Below are positions 33,855-45,765 of a stretch of 64,000 bases of DNA, piece after piece; position 1 is the stretch's first letter, and each line of letters begins with the position of its first letter. The notes under the pieces are model-generated. The model saw only the letters and a program-made list of their open reading frames with translations, had not been told where the DNA came from and did not search any database. The position numbers and the translations under genes were made by a program. Source of the DNA: Pyrenochaeta sp. MPI-SDFR-AT-0127 (lineage: Eukaryota; Ascomycota; Dothideomycetes; Pleosporales; Cucurbitariaceae); contig JAGTJM010000013.1 in the NCBI GenBank assembly GCA_020747015.1, forward strand, positions 248,001 to 312,000, in the 5' to 3' direction.

Positions 33855-34748
33855 ACCTAGCACCTGTAAAAAAAGTTTCTTGGACACTTTTTGGCTTCCG
33901 AATTTGAAGGTTTAGCGTAGCAACGTATGGAGAGAGCTGCATAATGAAGATGTATGCCTCTCCCATGACTTCCCCCCCCCCCCTTTTTTTAGGGCACGAC
34001 GGAATACGAATATTTTTCGCGTGGAACAAATCATGCCTGTTTGCTCAGTTTGTTTGTGTGAAAGTGTTCAATCCAGTCTTTAATATCACTTCATTGACGG
34101 CCTTGGAATGCGATATGGCACAGCTAACGAAGGTTCAAACTTTCCAAGCTAGGAGAAGTACCTATGTGCATCCGACGAGTAGAGGATTAAGTGCAATGGA
34201 CGCTATCAACTCGGTCACCACGTGTGGAACACGGTCCAATGTTTCTACCCCGGACGCTTTTCATTCGAGATATCGAACAGCGGAGACTAAATTGGGGTGA
34301 TGCAATGCATGCTAGGTACATAAAGAGTCGAAGGAAGCGCTTCCGGCGCCCTCTTTAGCCATTTTGGACTAGTCTTGTTAGTGCTAAATTCCCATTTTCT
34401 CCAAAGCCCAACCATTGGTTGGCATTCAAAGGTAATAGTTTACAAGACCATGGTAAGCCAGATGACGAAGCAGCACAGCAAGGTCACGGAGACGCAGGGA
34501 AGGAGGAACAGAGCATTAAAGAGCAAGCCTGGGAAATCTGTATTTCTCACTCCATAGGAGTCACAGCTTCTCGAGAATGAAGAAGAAATCCGGTCCGATC
34601 TGATAAGACGGGGCCAATACACCATGGCGCCGGAGGAAAATGCTCAAAGGTAAAAAAGGTATGTACAACGAAACACCAATAACACATCCAAGAAGGCCAA
34701 CCCTGCAAATCATTGTCTCTCGCGCCTAGCATGAACTCCACATGCTCA
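33855..34748. other. Convergent 3' intergenic region with a C12T7 tract
   Basis: It lies between the converging permease (+) and gelsolin-like (-) genes. A run of twelve C followed by seven T occurs at 33972-33990. No gene is seen. Confidence 0.55.
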
Positions 34749-37700
34749 TCATCGTCTTGTGGCTTCAATAGCCTTTTCGAGCCCAACGATCCTCAGACTC
34801 TTACCCCTTCCCAACTTTCCTCTCATCAATCCTGCGGCAGGAATGAGCGCATCATCCCAGTGTCTGAAAACGGCTTTCATGTCGCGTGGTACACCCTCCA
34901 GCACAACGGTGGTAACGGGCATAAAAGGGCGGTCTTCCTCTGAGACGGCGAGAATGGCGAACTCCTGAGCGAACAAAAGGGCGGTACTGAAGGCAGGAGC
35001 CTGGGTGCGTGATAATGCGCCAATGATACTGTGACAGGTTAGCTTGTACTTCATGATGAAGTCGAAGAAGGATGGATTTTGCGTCAGGGGCGGAGACTTA
35101 CATATACATCTCAAAGAAAGCATCAAGAACGTAAACATGTTCCGGCTCCAAGTCTCTTTGACAAAACGGCATGATTTCCTTGATTTCAGTCTTCACACCA
35201 CTACCAGGAGTCCTGGGCGTAACCGGCGTCTGTGGCCTCTGTTCAGCATTCGCTCCATTTCCGTTCCAAGACGGGCGGCGCAGCTGCGCGAAGAAGGAGC
35301 TGCTCACCTGGAGGGCTTGGCCCCAACCCCCCGCCTGACCCGTCGCTTGTTCAACCTTGAAAAGTCGAGCGCGGTACTTGTCTGAGGTGGATTTGTAGCG
35401 CCAGTGGTCTGCAGAACGAGGGATTGCAGGGCCTTTCGTTGGAGTCGCTGGGGGTGGGAACGTCTGGATGAAAGAAGATGGTTCAGAGCCTTCGTCAATC
35501 TCGGTGAAATCGCCAGTGGGTGCGAGGTCCATGCCCATCAAACGCGCGCCTGAAAGCTCTTCAGCAGAGCAGCCACGGCCTTTCCAAAGGTACACTTTGC
35601 TATTGGATGTTGAAACGAGATATGGGAATGCGGAGCAAAGACTCTTGAGCGAAAAGTCAACTTCGTCGAAGGCAAGATGGCCGAGGTGGCGACGTCCACA
35701 GAGCATGAACTCTTTCGATGCTGGCTTTGCACCTCGCCTTGTGATGACGATGCCGCCTAGGGCTTCGAAGAAGTTAGGCGGTTCCTGGCCTTGTCGAATA
35801 ATAACGAGTCGTCCTTGATTTTGCTTTGCATGGTTCTTGGCGAACAATTGAACGTCTTCAAGTGTAGGTTCTGCAACGCCGTTGCCGGCCCAGAGGTAAA
35901 CGTCTGTGTGGCGCGCCCCTTTTGAGTCTCCGAAGACGTGTGTGCACAAGTACATTGAGTCTTGGAACAGGACGTGTTCTTCTTGCATAGGGATTGCGGA
36001 TAGTCTGCCATCTCCGTTCACTTCTTGTATCTGCTTGCGCAATGTTCTGATTTTTCCATCTGGTCCAAGATTGAGTGGTGGCGAATTGAGTATCAGTACC
36101 GTATCAATATTCTCCGGTAGTTGACCTTCCGTAACTGGCGCCTCATCGAAGAATTCTGCAAACATTCCGTCGTGCTTCTCCGGCATTGGGGGCGCTTTGA
36201 AGGGTTCAGATTGGGGCCTGTTTCCACTGCTTGGTGGTGATACAGGAAAGTCTTTGGGAGGTTGTGGACTTGACTCGCGCGAGCGGGATGCGACCAGACC
36301 GCCCAAGCTACCAAGACTGAATCCCAAGCCAACAGGCTTGGGCTTTGGTGGTAGGGGCTTTGATTCAATTGGTGACAAAGGTTTTGACACTGGCGGTTCC
36401 GGCAAGGGTTTTGTATCAGGTTCTGGTGATCTGACAAGACCCGCTTCCCTCATAGCGGCTTGCTCATCTGCTTTAGTAGGTAGCTTGATGGGTGACTTGG
36501 TCCTTACCGGTGCAGGAGACGACGACGCTGACTGTCTACCCCAAAGCGTAGTTGCACTCTTGACCGATGAAAAGCTTGATTTCTCAGGGGAGGGCGCATT
36601 TCGGATTGGCGAGATTTCTACATTGGGTGTTGATATCTCTTTGAGCGGTGTGGATCTGGGGGATTCTACCACGGGTTTGGCTGAGAGTTTGGGCGACGGC
36701 CGTGAGAATGGCGATTGTGATCCTGCGGGAGATGGAGATGGCGATAGCGGCTTTGGTGTTTCCACTGCCTTCGGCTGTGAAGCTTTCTGCGGCGTATTAT
36801 ATGATCCGGAAACTCTCCTGTCTGTCTCCAGTGATGCAGGCTTCTTAGGTATTCCTGGTGAGGATGGCTTTGGTGAAACAATAGACTCAGGTCGTGGCGA
36901 CTTCTTTGGAGTGCCCTGAGCTCCAGAAACCCTCCGCTCTAGCTCCAAAGATGTCGGCTTTTTGGGAAGTTCTGGAGTCGATGCCTTTCCGAAATTTCCT
37001 GACGCTACCCGAGGCGACTTCGCCGGCGCTACAGGCTTCTCAGCTATCGACTGCCTGGCCGGCGTCTTCGTCACTGGGGTTGCGTCTGATGGTCCGTCAG
37101 TTTTGGAAGTAATGGAACTAGGAAGAACATGCTCAGGTTTAACCAATGGAACGGCGGCGACAGTAGGAGTCCCCTTCTCTGCCGCCTTTTCCAGTTCTGG
37201 GGCAGTCTGCTTTGCAGCGGGCCTCCTTTTGGGTCCACGAGCCCGGCCCTTTGTCATATGCTGCAGCTCTGGTGCGGGTCCCGACTTTTGTTCCTGTGCA
37301 GGTCTCGAAGGAGACAGGTCTACCTCAGCACTTGATGTAGACTTGTTACTAGTTAGAGGGGGTGGCCCTCGAGCGAGCATACCGGCCAACGCAGGATTAA
37401 AGCGGCCCGCCAGCTTACTAGAAATAGCTGGCTCTTTGGATGCAAATGGAGCTGGTTGAGCAGGCTTATCTTCGCTGGCGAACTTGATTGCTCCCAAGCT
37501 CTTCTTTCTGACAATAGCTTCTGGTATAGGCTCCTTATCCTTCTGAGGGGAGGCTGGTCTGGGGCCACTGTCTGCTCGGCTCAAGATGCCTCTCATTGCA
37601 ATGGCTTCTGGCGTTGGGGTTGGTTGCGATATGCTCTCTGACCTTTTCAGGACTGTGCCCTCTTCCTTGGCCTTTTCCAGCATAGCCGTCTTCTTACTCA

Positions 37701-40016
37701 CGATGCTCTCTCTGAATTCATCGCGGCGCACCGTTGGCTTTGGACCACCTGTAACATTCAGGGCATTCTTTCCTCGTGTGATGTTGTCCTTAAGAGGGTC
37801 AGGTGCTACGTAGTTTTTTGTTTCTGCCTTTCTCAACTTCCCAAAGACATTCTGGAACTCGTTCACTTGATCCTTCTTCGAGGCATCCCCTACAGGTTGT
37901 CGTGGCTTCAATCCAGCTCGGAAGTCCTTCTTGGGTGGAGTCTCCGGTTTGGGTTTTACCATTGGTACAGTGCGTGCGGGGTCTTTGGCGAATCGTGAGA
38001 CCGATGCTTGTGCTGGGGCTGGTGAGGCAGTGGCTTTTGCAGCTGGCTCTACTACTGATGCTTTGCTAGAAACTGATGATGCAGCTTCCTTGGTGGCTGA
38101 TTCTGGTAATTCCGTGGAAGACTGTGTTTCGTCTTTGGTAGGGAGGGCCTCCTGTGCGGGCTTCTGATCCTCTTTCTCACTCAGCAATGGCTTCGACGAT
38201 AATACAGGCTTCGATTTGGGCAACGTCTCCGCCAGTCTCTCTGGTTTCTTCGGTTCTAGAGCTTCCTCCTTCTTGGGAGATTCTGGTCTGCGGAAGCCAA
38301 CAGGTTTCAGCTGAATGTCCTTGATTGGTGACGTCCGGCCAGAACCTAGACCATCTGCAGGAGGGCTCTGGAGAGGATTGCTCTTGCCAAGATCGACGCT
38401 TCCTCGTTGCTGCTTGAGACGATTGATCTCAGCCATCCATGCGGGTTGTGCTGGAGGCGGCTGCTTCGGCTTTGGAGACTCAGGCCTGCTTAGCGCACTT
38501 TCCAGCCAACTCGACTTTGTTGGACTCCATCGTTTGGACGGGCTGGGAGGAGACGTATCGTCTTGAGGCTGGTCCCTCTCACTGAAGGTCGAGGCGACGG
38601 ATTTGCTCCTGCTATGGCGTGGCAGTGCAGGCTTGACAAACTCATCTTTAGAGGTGCTGTCCTTGTCGAGGCCTTTGGTGATGGTCGCATTGCTGTAACT
38701 CGAAGAGGGGCGTGATGACGGTTCCATGGAATTATCCCTGCTCAGTGTAGTGGGCCGCTCTATCTTGGACAATGATCCGACGCCCGCCATAGCGCTTCCG
38801 CGGTTGCTCATGGTAGAGTTCTGCCTGGTCAAGCCGGGTGGTGTTTGTGTGCTCCACCGCTTGCTTACACTGTCGCTGCGCTTGAGCATGGCGCTCTGCA
38901 CGAAGCCTCCCATACCCTTGGTGGGAGAGGCCGGGCGTTCCCGCTCTGGCGATATGCGCCCTTGCGTGGGAGACATGGCGAGTGCGCGGGCCGAGCTTGC
39001 GTTGTCTCCGCCGTCGACGGAAGGCTCTTGTTCGGAAGGTGGGGCAAACTTTTGGGAGTCCAACGTAGGCAGCGCTGAGCGCGGCTTTGCGACTGTCTCG
39101 GCGTCTCCGCCAGATATTGAGGTATTTGTGGAGAAGCGGTTGCTCAGCAGGGCACTCCCTCGCGCCGAGTCTCCACGCGAGCCTGGCGAGCTTGAACGAG
39201 CGCTCTCTGGAGGGGGACTGCTGATTTCTGGCTCTACGGTAGACTCGCGTGACATGCCTGGCAGCTGCCTCTTGCCTGATATTGACCCTGTGTCGGAAGC
39301 AGTGTCTTCCTGGTTCTTCCTGTATGCTGCCGAGCCCACGCCCCTGTCAGGTGTCTGCCGGAACCATGTCGGGTCTTTTGCGCCCAAGGAGGCTGCGATG
39401 GAGCTTCTCGACGGATTCGGCTCGGGAGAGGAGGGTTCGGGCGTGACCAGAGGTGAGCCGCTCGCGGGCCTTTCTGGGGATCTCGATGCCATTGACAGCG
39501 GCCGCCGCATGCTGCCCGACTGCGGGCGCTTGTTCCATGAAAGGGTGCCTGAGCGGCCCAATGCCGCAGCGCTCGTGGCCGGTTTCTTGGGCTCAGTGTC
39601 CTCGAGCGTGGTGGGCGCAGGCGAGCTCGTCAGGCGCTGCAGCGAGTCTTCGCGGGCCGTGTCTTGGGGCGGAGGACTCATGGTGGGCGTGGGCGTGCTG
39701 GCAGCCTTTTCCTCCATGTGCCGCGGGGCGTCGGCTGCAGAGCGCAGCGATTGTGGTGTGTTTGGCTTGTCGGGAGAGATTGAGCGGGCTCGTTCTGTTT
39801 GGAAGAGGAAGAAAACACATCAGCCAATGTTGCATGCAGGGTTCACGGGGCAGCAAAGTCAGACTACCCACCAGCTCTGCGTGCCAATCTCTCGCTGCGG
39901 CCCTGGATCAGCTCCTCCTCGAGCTTCTTCACTCGCTCGGCGTCCTGCTGGTCTCGCTGCTCGCCCAGGGCGCGGATGCGTTGCACGAACTCGGAGGGGT
40001 CGATTTCCTCGGACAT
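34749..40016 (-). CDS. DUF4045 and gelsolin-repeat protein (1705 aa)
   Basis: Three exons (40016-39872, 39794-35102, 35028-34749) total 1705 residues. The start MSEEIDPSEFVQRIRALGEQ leads into a coiled-coil-like EERVKKLEEE segment. A long disordered Ser/Pro/Lys-rich region follows (about residues 50-1250), with the DUF4045 part (SLSKIERP, RFAKDPAR, EFQNVFGKLRKAETKNY). The last 350 residues are gelsolin-like domains (VYLWAGNGV ... NQGRLVIIRQGQEP and KVYLWKGRGCS). The last exon carries an AFSTALLFAQEFAILAVSEEDRP segment. Fungal DUF4045-gelsolin proteins are presumed actin-related, but direct function is little known. The huge central exon produces long mirror open frames on the opposite strand, which I reject. 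Confidence 0.9.
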
Positions 40017-40471
40017 GGTGGCAAGGGCTGGGGAGTAGACACAGACCAGTCCGTGCTGCAAGACAGATGCGCGAGGGATGAAGTTGCTCGGCAGTGAATT
40101 GGCGATCCTGGAACGGCTCTGGAGCTAGACGGGTCGTTTAATTGTCCAGCTGCTCGGCTACCGCATGTCTGGGCCAGAGCGTTTCAAATGTGCCTGAAAC
40201 GAGGATCGACGGCGGACGCAGTCGACGCACACACGAGAGAGAGCGGGCGAATGGGCAAAGAGCGTGATGGGCCGGCGATGGGCTGCAGATGACGCAGATG
40301 GTTTCAACGGGCTGTTTGTTTTGATTTCGAACTGCTGAGACACCAGCTCCACTTGGGAACAGTTGGGGCTTGTCTAAAACACCCGCTACCACTGCTACAC
40401 TACCCCGTTTCGAGCCTGGGGGGCTGCCTGCTGCCCGTTGCCCCTTGCACCCATGCGGTGCCTGACACCCG
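40017..40471. other. Intergenic region, gelsolin-like gene 5' side and ARL2 3' side
   Basis: 455 bp containing the promoter of the gelsolin-like gene and the ARL2 3' end. No separate gene is recognised. Confidence 0.55.
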
Positions 40472-41284
40472 TCAATACAAAAAGAGTCGAGCCTTTGCGT
40501 CTTGCACCACCCATTCAAGGCCTTGCTGCAGGTTCAGCCCCGTCATGGCGCTGCACGTCATGATGGTCCAGTGGTGCGTCTTGATGGCATCGAGCTGCAG
40601 TCCCTGTACACGGTTACTATTGGTAGCATTGGCCCGGCAACCCGCCCTCAACATGTCGCCTCAGCCGTCACCTACCCGCCGAACCTCGTCCTCAGTCATG
40701 GCCCCGGCAACATCGCTCTTGTTCTTGAAGACAAGCAGGCTGGCCCCAGAAAGACGCTGGCCTGTCAGTTCATGTAGAGACTTGGGTGTGCCGCTGAACA
40801 CAAACCTCTTCCTGCAGCAACCCTGCCAGCTCCTGCCCACAGTCGTCCATCCGCTCGCGGTCTGTTGCATCGACCACCCAGATGAGTGTGTCCGTCTTCT
40901 CAAAGTAGTTCTTCCAGTATGTTCGTAGTGTCTTCTGGCCGCCAACGTCCCCTGTGCAGTCAGCATGTGCCCATGCGCAGCCCGGCAGGTGCAGCAGATA
41001 CATATGTTTAATTTGTACCTTTGCCCGTCAGTCACGTCGTGGGGACACCCGTTGCATCAAAACATACCCGTCGTATTCTATCGTCTTGATAATGAAGCCC
41101 AGAGTAGGGCTGACGCTGTTTACATCCTCGTTCATGATCTTCTTCACAATCGTCGTCTTTCCTGCATTGTCCAGACCCCTCATGCCCTCAGTCTTGCAGC
41201 CACAACAATGTCTGGGCACACTCACAGCATGAGTATCCTCATCTCCTTGTCTTTCAGACGCGCTTTCCGTAATATTGACAGCAT
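40472..41284 (-). CDS. ARL2: ADP-ribosylation factor-like GTPase ARL2
   Basis: Six exons (41284-41226, 41178-41068, 41018-41002, 40951-40806, 40756-40676, 40603-40472) give 181 residues. The protein parallels animal ARL2 throughout: MRILMLGLDNAGKTT (P-loop, residues 21-29), SPTLGF (switch I), WDVGGQKTLRTYWKNYFE (switch II, Gln68), WVVDATDRERM, FKNKSD (N123-D126) and CSAMTG. Exon 3 is only 17 nt, coding for Y-K-L-N-I between split Gly57 and Trp63 codons. ARL2 (yeast Cin4) works with tubulin cofactors in microtubule assembly. The N terminus MLSILRK lacks the Gly2 used for myristoylation of ARFs. Every intron is 47-72 nt with GT...AG ends. Confidence 0.95.
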
Positions 41285-41980
41285 TCTTGCGTGATTGGAT
41301 TTGCAGTCTTAGTCCTGGCTTCCATCAATCCAGGCAGAGACCGTTTCCTTGGTGTGGACTTCTCCGCTACTCGGCTAAACTTTCCACAAACCCCAGTATC
41401 ACCCCGAACCCCATCCCAACCTGTGCATTTACAATCATACGTCTGCTGCTCTGGATCGGTGCTTCTTACCCAGGGATAAGCATTTTTCAAGCTCAATAAT
41501 CTAAAAAAAACATATGAAACCGGGCATTTGATTTGGGCTGTACCTTTGACGTGTTAATGCATAGCATTGCATCTCCTCTCCTTCCATTCTTGATCCATAC
41601 CGGTAAGATCCTCATTATTGCAGCTCATGGATCTTCACAATGAGTCTAATCAGCTCAGTCGCGCACCATGCCAGGGTAAAATGATCTGAATACTCAGAGA
41701 TGGCCGTGTGCTCTCACTGTAGCCATGACGCGGCTTCATCGACCACCTCTCAGCACTACATAGTCCCCTCTCCAAATTGCACCTACCCTCTCCTCTTGAT
41801 CATCAGTGTCACTTGCCTTCTTCGTGAACAGCCTCCACCAATAGTCCCTGCTCACCTCGTGTTCACGGAAGCCTGCAGCGCGAGTAAGGGCGCTCTCATA
41901 CTCTGTCCCGCACTTTGATGCACCCAACAGCAGAATTAACATCAGCAGAGCTCACAATTCACTCTCCTAACACTGTAGCA
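41285..41980. promoter_or_regulatory. Divergent promoter, ARL2 / acetyltransferase genes
   Basis: About 0.7 kb between two starts reading away from each other. It includes an A9-like tract at about 41502. No other gene is seen. Confidence 0.5.
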
Positions 41981-44277
41981 ATGAAGACAACAACAGACAC
42001 TATGACTTGGCAGCAGAAGGAAGACTTTGGGCATCTTACGGTAAGTGAAAGCGTGGCAATGACCACTCTCTACCGCATTCGAATTTGCTCGTGAAAGTTC
42101 ATGGCTCACACTTCAAAATTACTACTACAAACATCCGTGCGCAGGCTTTGCAACTAATAGATGGTAGGATTTAAAGAAGCCCAAGTCTAATCGATTTCAA
42201 CAAGTGTCCCTCGATCAACGCGCTGCAGAGACTCTCCCAGAAACAGCAGTAGTAGAGAACCGCAGTTTGTCAACGAAGCAAGCAAAGTTCGCCGCTTCAC
42301 GCTCACGCCGCAAACCACGTGCTAAGGCAGCTACCTCAGGTCCACCTCCCACTTCAACGCACAAGAAGAAAACACACATCCCTCTACCAGGCCTTCCCAA
42401 GAAGAGAGATAAAGACGGCGATATGTCTGCACTACCAAAGACCGCATACATTCCACCTCACTTGCGCAAGCGTAGCTCTGCCACTGCAGAGAAGACAGAC
42501 TCTGTAATTCGATCTTCTCCGAACGAGGCTTCCCCTGTGGCTTCTGACAAGTCTAAGACGGACCAACCTGCTCGTATTCACTCATCACCGTAAGCTGTTA
42601 CACAGAAACAAGCATCATATCCAACTTCAAACATCGTCACTCTAACTTGGAACTTGAACACTGACGCATCACAGCAATGTTGAAAAACACTCACCCACCA
42701 CCCCTCCGTCTCCACCAACAACTCCCCCAGAATTAGAAAAGATAGACAGTAGCAAATGGGCAGGATGGAATGAAACGATTACAGCTGTCCCGGTTCCTAC
42801 CCACAAAGCTGAGAATCCACGATGGCCTCGAGGCCCGAAGCCTGCACCACATAAAGCTGTCTGGCCAAAGGCTCGCGAGATGAAGTATATTCCTACCGAT
42901 AGCAACAGTGATGGTGGTATCAGCTTCAAGTCTAGCAGTAATGGAGACCCAGACTACGATGTCAAGAAGCTTCTGGATTGGAACGGTGACTGGCTTCCTC
43001 CCCCAGAGGAGTGGTCCGCTCGCAGAGGATACACAAATCGCCACTTTGGCCAAGCCATGGAGCAGTGGATGAATGGACACGCTGACGAATGCGACAAAGC
43101 CTTGAAAATCGACTCCCCTTCATATAGAGGCCAGAAGACGGTCATCGGTGACAGAGTCGAGTGGGTGCTCGTAGACGGTGTGTGCAAAGAGTTGGCACCT
43201 CGGTACTGGACATCCGTCCAAGCTGAGGGCAAACCTGTGCGCGAGTTTTGGAAAGACCTCCCAAAGCGTGCGCCCGAAGCCTTAACTGATATCGACATTG
43301 CTACAGATCCGCCTTGGTGGGACTTATATGAAGATGATCCTAGTCCCTTCCTAAGCGGTTTGGCGGTGCCCGAGGCAAGAATTGACCACACTCACTTGGA
43401 CAATCATGTCCATCCACTTGTTCTTGCTTCTGCTACTGAAAGAGTTCAGGATATTTTAGACAGAAAAGCTCATAAGCATCGAAGAATGATCGCAAGACGG
43501 AATCGTCCTCTACCAGCACCTAGATCTATGGTGACACAGGGTGAAGATAAGCGTATTCGACCTACAGCCAACATATATGTGCGACCTATAAATCCAGCCG
43601 ATGTTCGAGCAATCGCGGTAAAACTATCCACATTTTTAGACAAAGCATTTCTAATGACCGCATAGGAGATCTACAACCATTATGTGGAGAATACTATACA
43701 TGCCAATGAGTTTGATGGGCGCACTGAGGCTCATATTCGTGATCGTATCAACAACATCACCCAACATGGGCTACCATACTTGGTTGCAGTAGCCAAAGGA
43801 AGCAAGCCTCTCAGTTCCCAGGGCTACATCAGCGAAAAGATCATTGGCTACATCAACCTCGATGACTACTGCGATCAGTCTAGCATGTATCGCTTCACCT
43901 TCGAGATGGAGTTGTTTGTCCACCCAGGCTATACACACAAGAGTGTTGCCCGGTGTCTTCTTGACCGACTTCTCGAGATGGCCAACACCGGCTACAATGC
44001 TCGCGGCGGATACGAGTATGTCAATGAATTTGAGTATCTTAAAACAGGACCGTCAAGAGTCATCAAGACCATATTACTGAACGTCCACCATGAACACGGT
44101 GCAGATATCCAGAAGGCCACAGACTATCTGCATAGTTTCAAATTTATTCGTGCTGGTCGACTTTCGCATGTGGGCTTCAAAAAGGGTAAGATTGTCGATA
44201 TCTCCATCTACCAGCACCATACCACCGAGACCATCAATCCCAGCGGTATTCCCACCGTTCCTCTTGGTCGGAATTGA
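41981..44277 (+). CDS. GNAT-type N-acetyltransferase, fungal
   Basis: Four exons (41981-42040, 42168-42589, 42675-43617, 43666-44277) give 678 residues. The first intron's acceptor (AACTAATAGATGGTAG) is fixed by an ideal branch site and continues HLTDLKKPKSNRF. The N-terminal third is basic and disordered with the PKTAYIPPHLRKR motif found in RNA-linked proteins. The middle (DWNGDWLPPPEEW, WTSVQAEGKPVREFW) is conserved-looking. The C terminus carries a GNAT core: YVRPINPADVRAIAEIYNHYV, then GYINLDDYCDQ and FVHPGYTHKSVARCLLDRLLEM (acetyl-CoA loop). Substrate is unknown. A second in-frame ATG seven codons downstream could also serve as the start. Confidence 0.85.
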
Positions 44278-45063
44278 GTTGGGAATTGGGTAAGTGGCAC
44301 CTAGCATGCTCACCAGATCACTACTAAAGTCATTAAGTTTTCTTGGAGCCTGATTCATAACATGAATTGATGGCGCTTTATCTAGTTGAATTCGCCTCGA
44401 TGTAGCAATTCACCGAGGCTTGACGAGCAGTATTGTCTTTCTTGATATGTTCATTCAAAAGAAGATCTCCGATTTCTTCCTTCTTGACTTTTCATGCGAG
44501 CTCCCATTGCGACTGTGGAAGTGGATCAATGGTTTCATGCAGCTATTGTGTCTTGTATCAGGGCAGCACTCTTGCATTGTGGCGGCGTCTCTTGAACTCG
44601 ACATCAAGGACGATAACCAGCAATGGAACACTCTACATGCTGAAGCGATAATCTCCTGTGTCTTTGGGGGTTTGAATGCAAAACGCATTCTCATATTGTA
44701 AGGTAGCATACATACTTGGAATCGTGCTCCCTAGTTACTGTGCAATCCTTGCTTCTTCGTGCCCTGACTTGAAATTTGGACAATAGTCGTGGTTCGGAAA
44801 CTAACAAGCCACCACGAGGTTCACCCCTGTAATGGATCACCAACCCCACTCCGACAACGTCAACCGTCCCGCGACTGACAACTGACGTCATCCAACGACA
44901 TGAAGCCTGATCCCGCTCAAGTAACCCGCAGCTATGCAGTATATAAATGTAGGAAGCGCTAACCCCGACATCCATCCTAGACCTATTTCGCGCCCATCCG
45001 TCACCGTCTAAAGTGCATTGCCAACAAACTTCAAAACACCGAAAGCTACACGATAAAGCAAAC
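44278..45063. promoter_or_regulatory. Promoter region with CRE and TATA
   Basis: A perfect TGACGTCA (44883-44890) and a TATATAAAT (44940-44948) lie about 175 and 116 nt before the ATG at 45064. No other gene is recognised between 44278 and here. Confidence 0.55.
44883..44890. promoter_or_regulatory. CRE palindrome upstream of the small conserved gene
   Basis: TGACGTCA is the consensus for ATF/CREB-type bZIP factors (AtfA in filamentous fungi, linked to stress and conidia). It sits 50 nt upstream of the TATA element. Confidence 0.5.
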
Positions 45064-45573
45064 ATGTCGAAAAAGGAGGAAGAACACCAACACATCCCCA
45101 CCGAGCCCAAGGACAAAGAGGAAGAAGAAGGAAGCTCCGGATCCGGAGGCCTTCTAAGCACAATTGGCGATCCAGCTGGTAACTTTGCCCAACCATTTTA
45201 CTTTTCAACCAGCAAAACATACAACAATACCCCCCAAAAATGCCAAAAAATGCAATAACAACAACGTGCTAACAATATGGGCCGCTCTACAGGCAAAGTC
45301 CTAGGCACAGCGCTCCGCCCCATTGGCGCTCCGCTTGAAAAAGGCGTCACAGGCCCTCTCGGCAGTGCCCTCGGCGGCGCGACACGCGGCGCGCTGGGCC
45401 CCCTGATGGGCACCGATTCAGAGCGGAGCGAGCTGCTCGGCGGCAAGAATAGGGATAGTTATGACAAGCCGGAGAAGATTGGTGGGAAGGAGCAGACGGG
45501 GGATAATCCGCTGGGCTTGGATCAGTCTGGGCGGTGGGGGTTCCAGGATGAGAGCAAGGGAACGTTTGGCTAA
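45064..45573 (+). CDS. Small conserved fungal hypothetical protein, Gly-rich core
   Basis: Two exons (45064-45178, 45293-45573) flank a 114-nt intron with branch GTGCTAAC and give 131 residues. An acidic, disordered N terminus (EEEHQHIPTEPKDKEEEE) precedes a Gly-rich core GLLSTIGDPAGKVLGTALRPIG and LGSALGGATRGALGPLMG. A polar tail (KIGGKEQTGDNPLGLDQSGRWGFQ) follows. I know this layout from many filamentous ascomycetes, without a known function. The upstream CRE suggests stress or developmental control. An ATG inside the presumed intron (45277) could open a shorter product, but the spliced form keeps family-like text (GDPAGKVLGT). Confidence 0.8.
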
Positions 45574-45590
45574 GAGGCAACCAGCAGAGC

Positions 45591-45617
45591 GGGGGGGGGG
45601 GGGGGGGGGGGGGGGGG
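45591..45617. repeat. G27 homopolymer
   Basis: Twenty-seven consecutive guanines follow 18 nt after the stop codon of the small conserved gene. They would lie in its 3' untranslated region, between two convergent genes. Confidence 0.9.
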
Positions 45618-45765
45618 TGGTGAGTGATGAAACTATGTTTTTCTTCAGAAGATTTATAATATGTGAGCATGATTATGGAATGGGTATATATATCCAGAGA
45701 ATAGAGACACCCCAACGCCGAGTTTATAAATGGTCTCCATTTTTCCATTGATTCGGGTTAGGTCC

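Noticed and set aside
36197..36919. Gly/Asp-rich + strand open frame of 240 codons
   Set aside because: It is the reverse reading of Ser/Pro-rich codons in the same gelsolin-like gene; composition is an artefact.
38726..40081. Long + strand open frame of about 450 codons opposite the gelsolin-like gene
   Set aside because: It mirrors the third-position GC pattern of the minus-strand gene, contains no family motif, and overlaps a well-supported coding exon.
45277..45292. ATG at 45277 as start of the small Gly-rich protein
   Set aside because: It lies within a good intron with a GCTAAC branch; the spliced product preserves family-like text from the upstream ATG. Kept only as an alternative.
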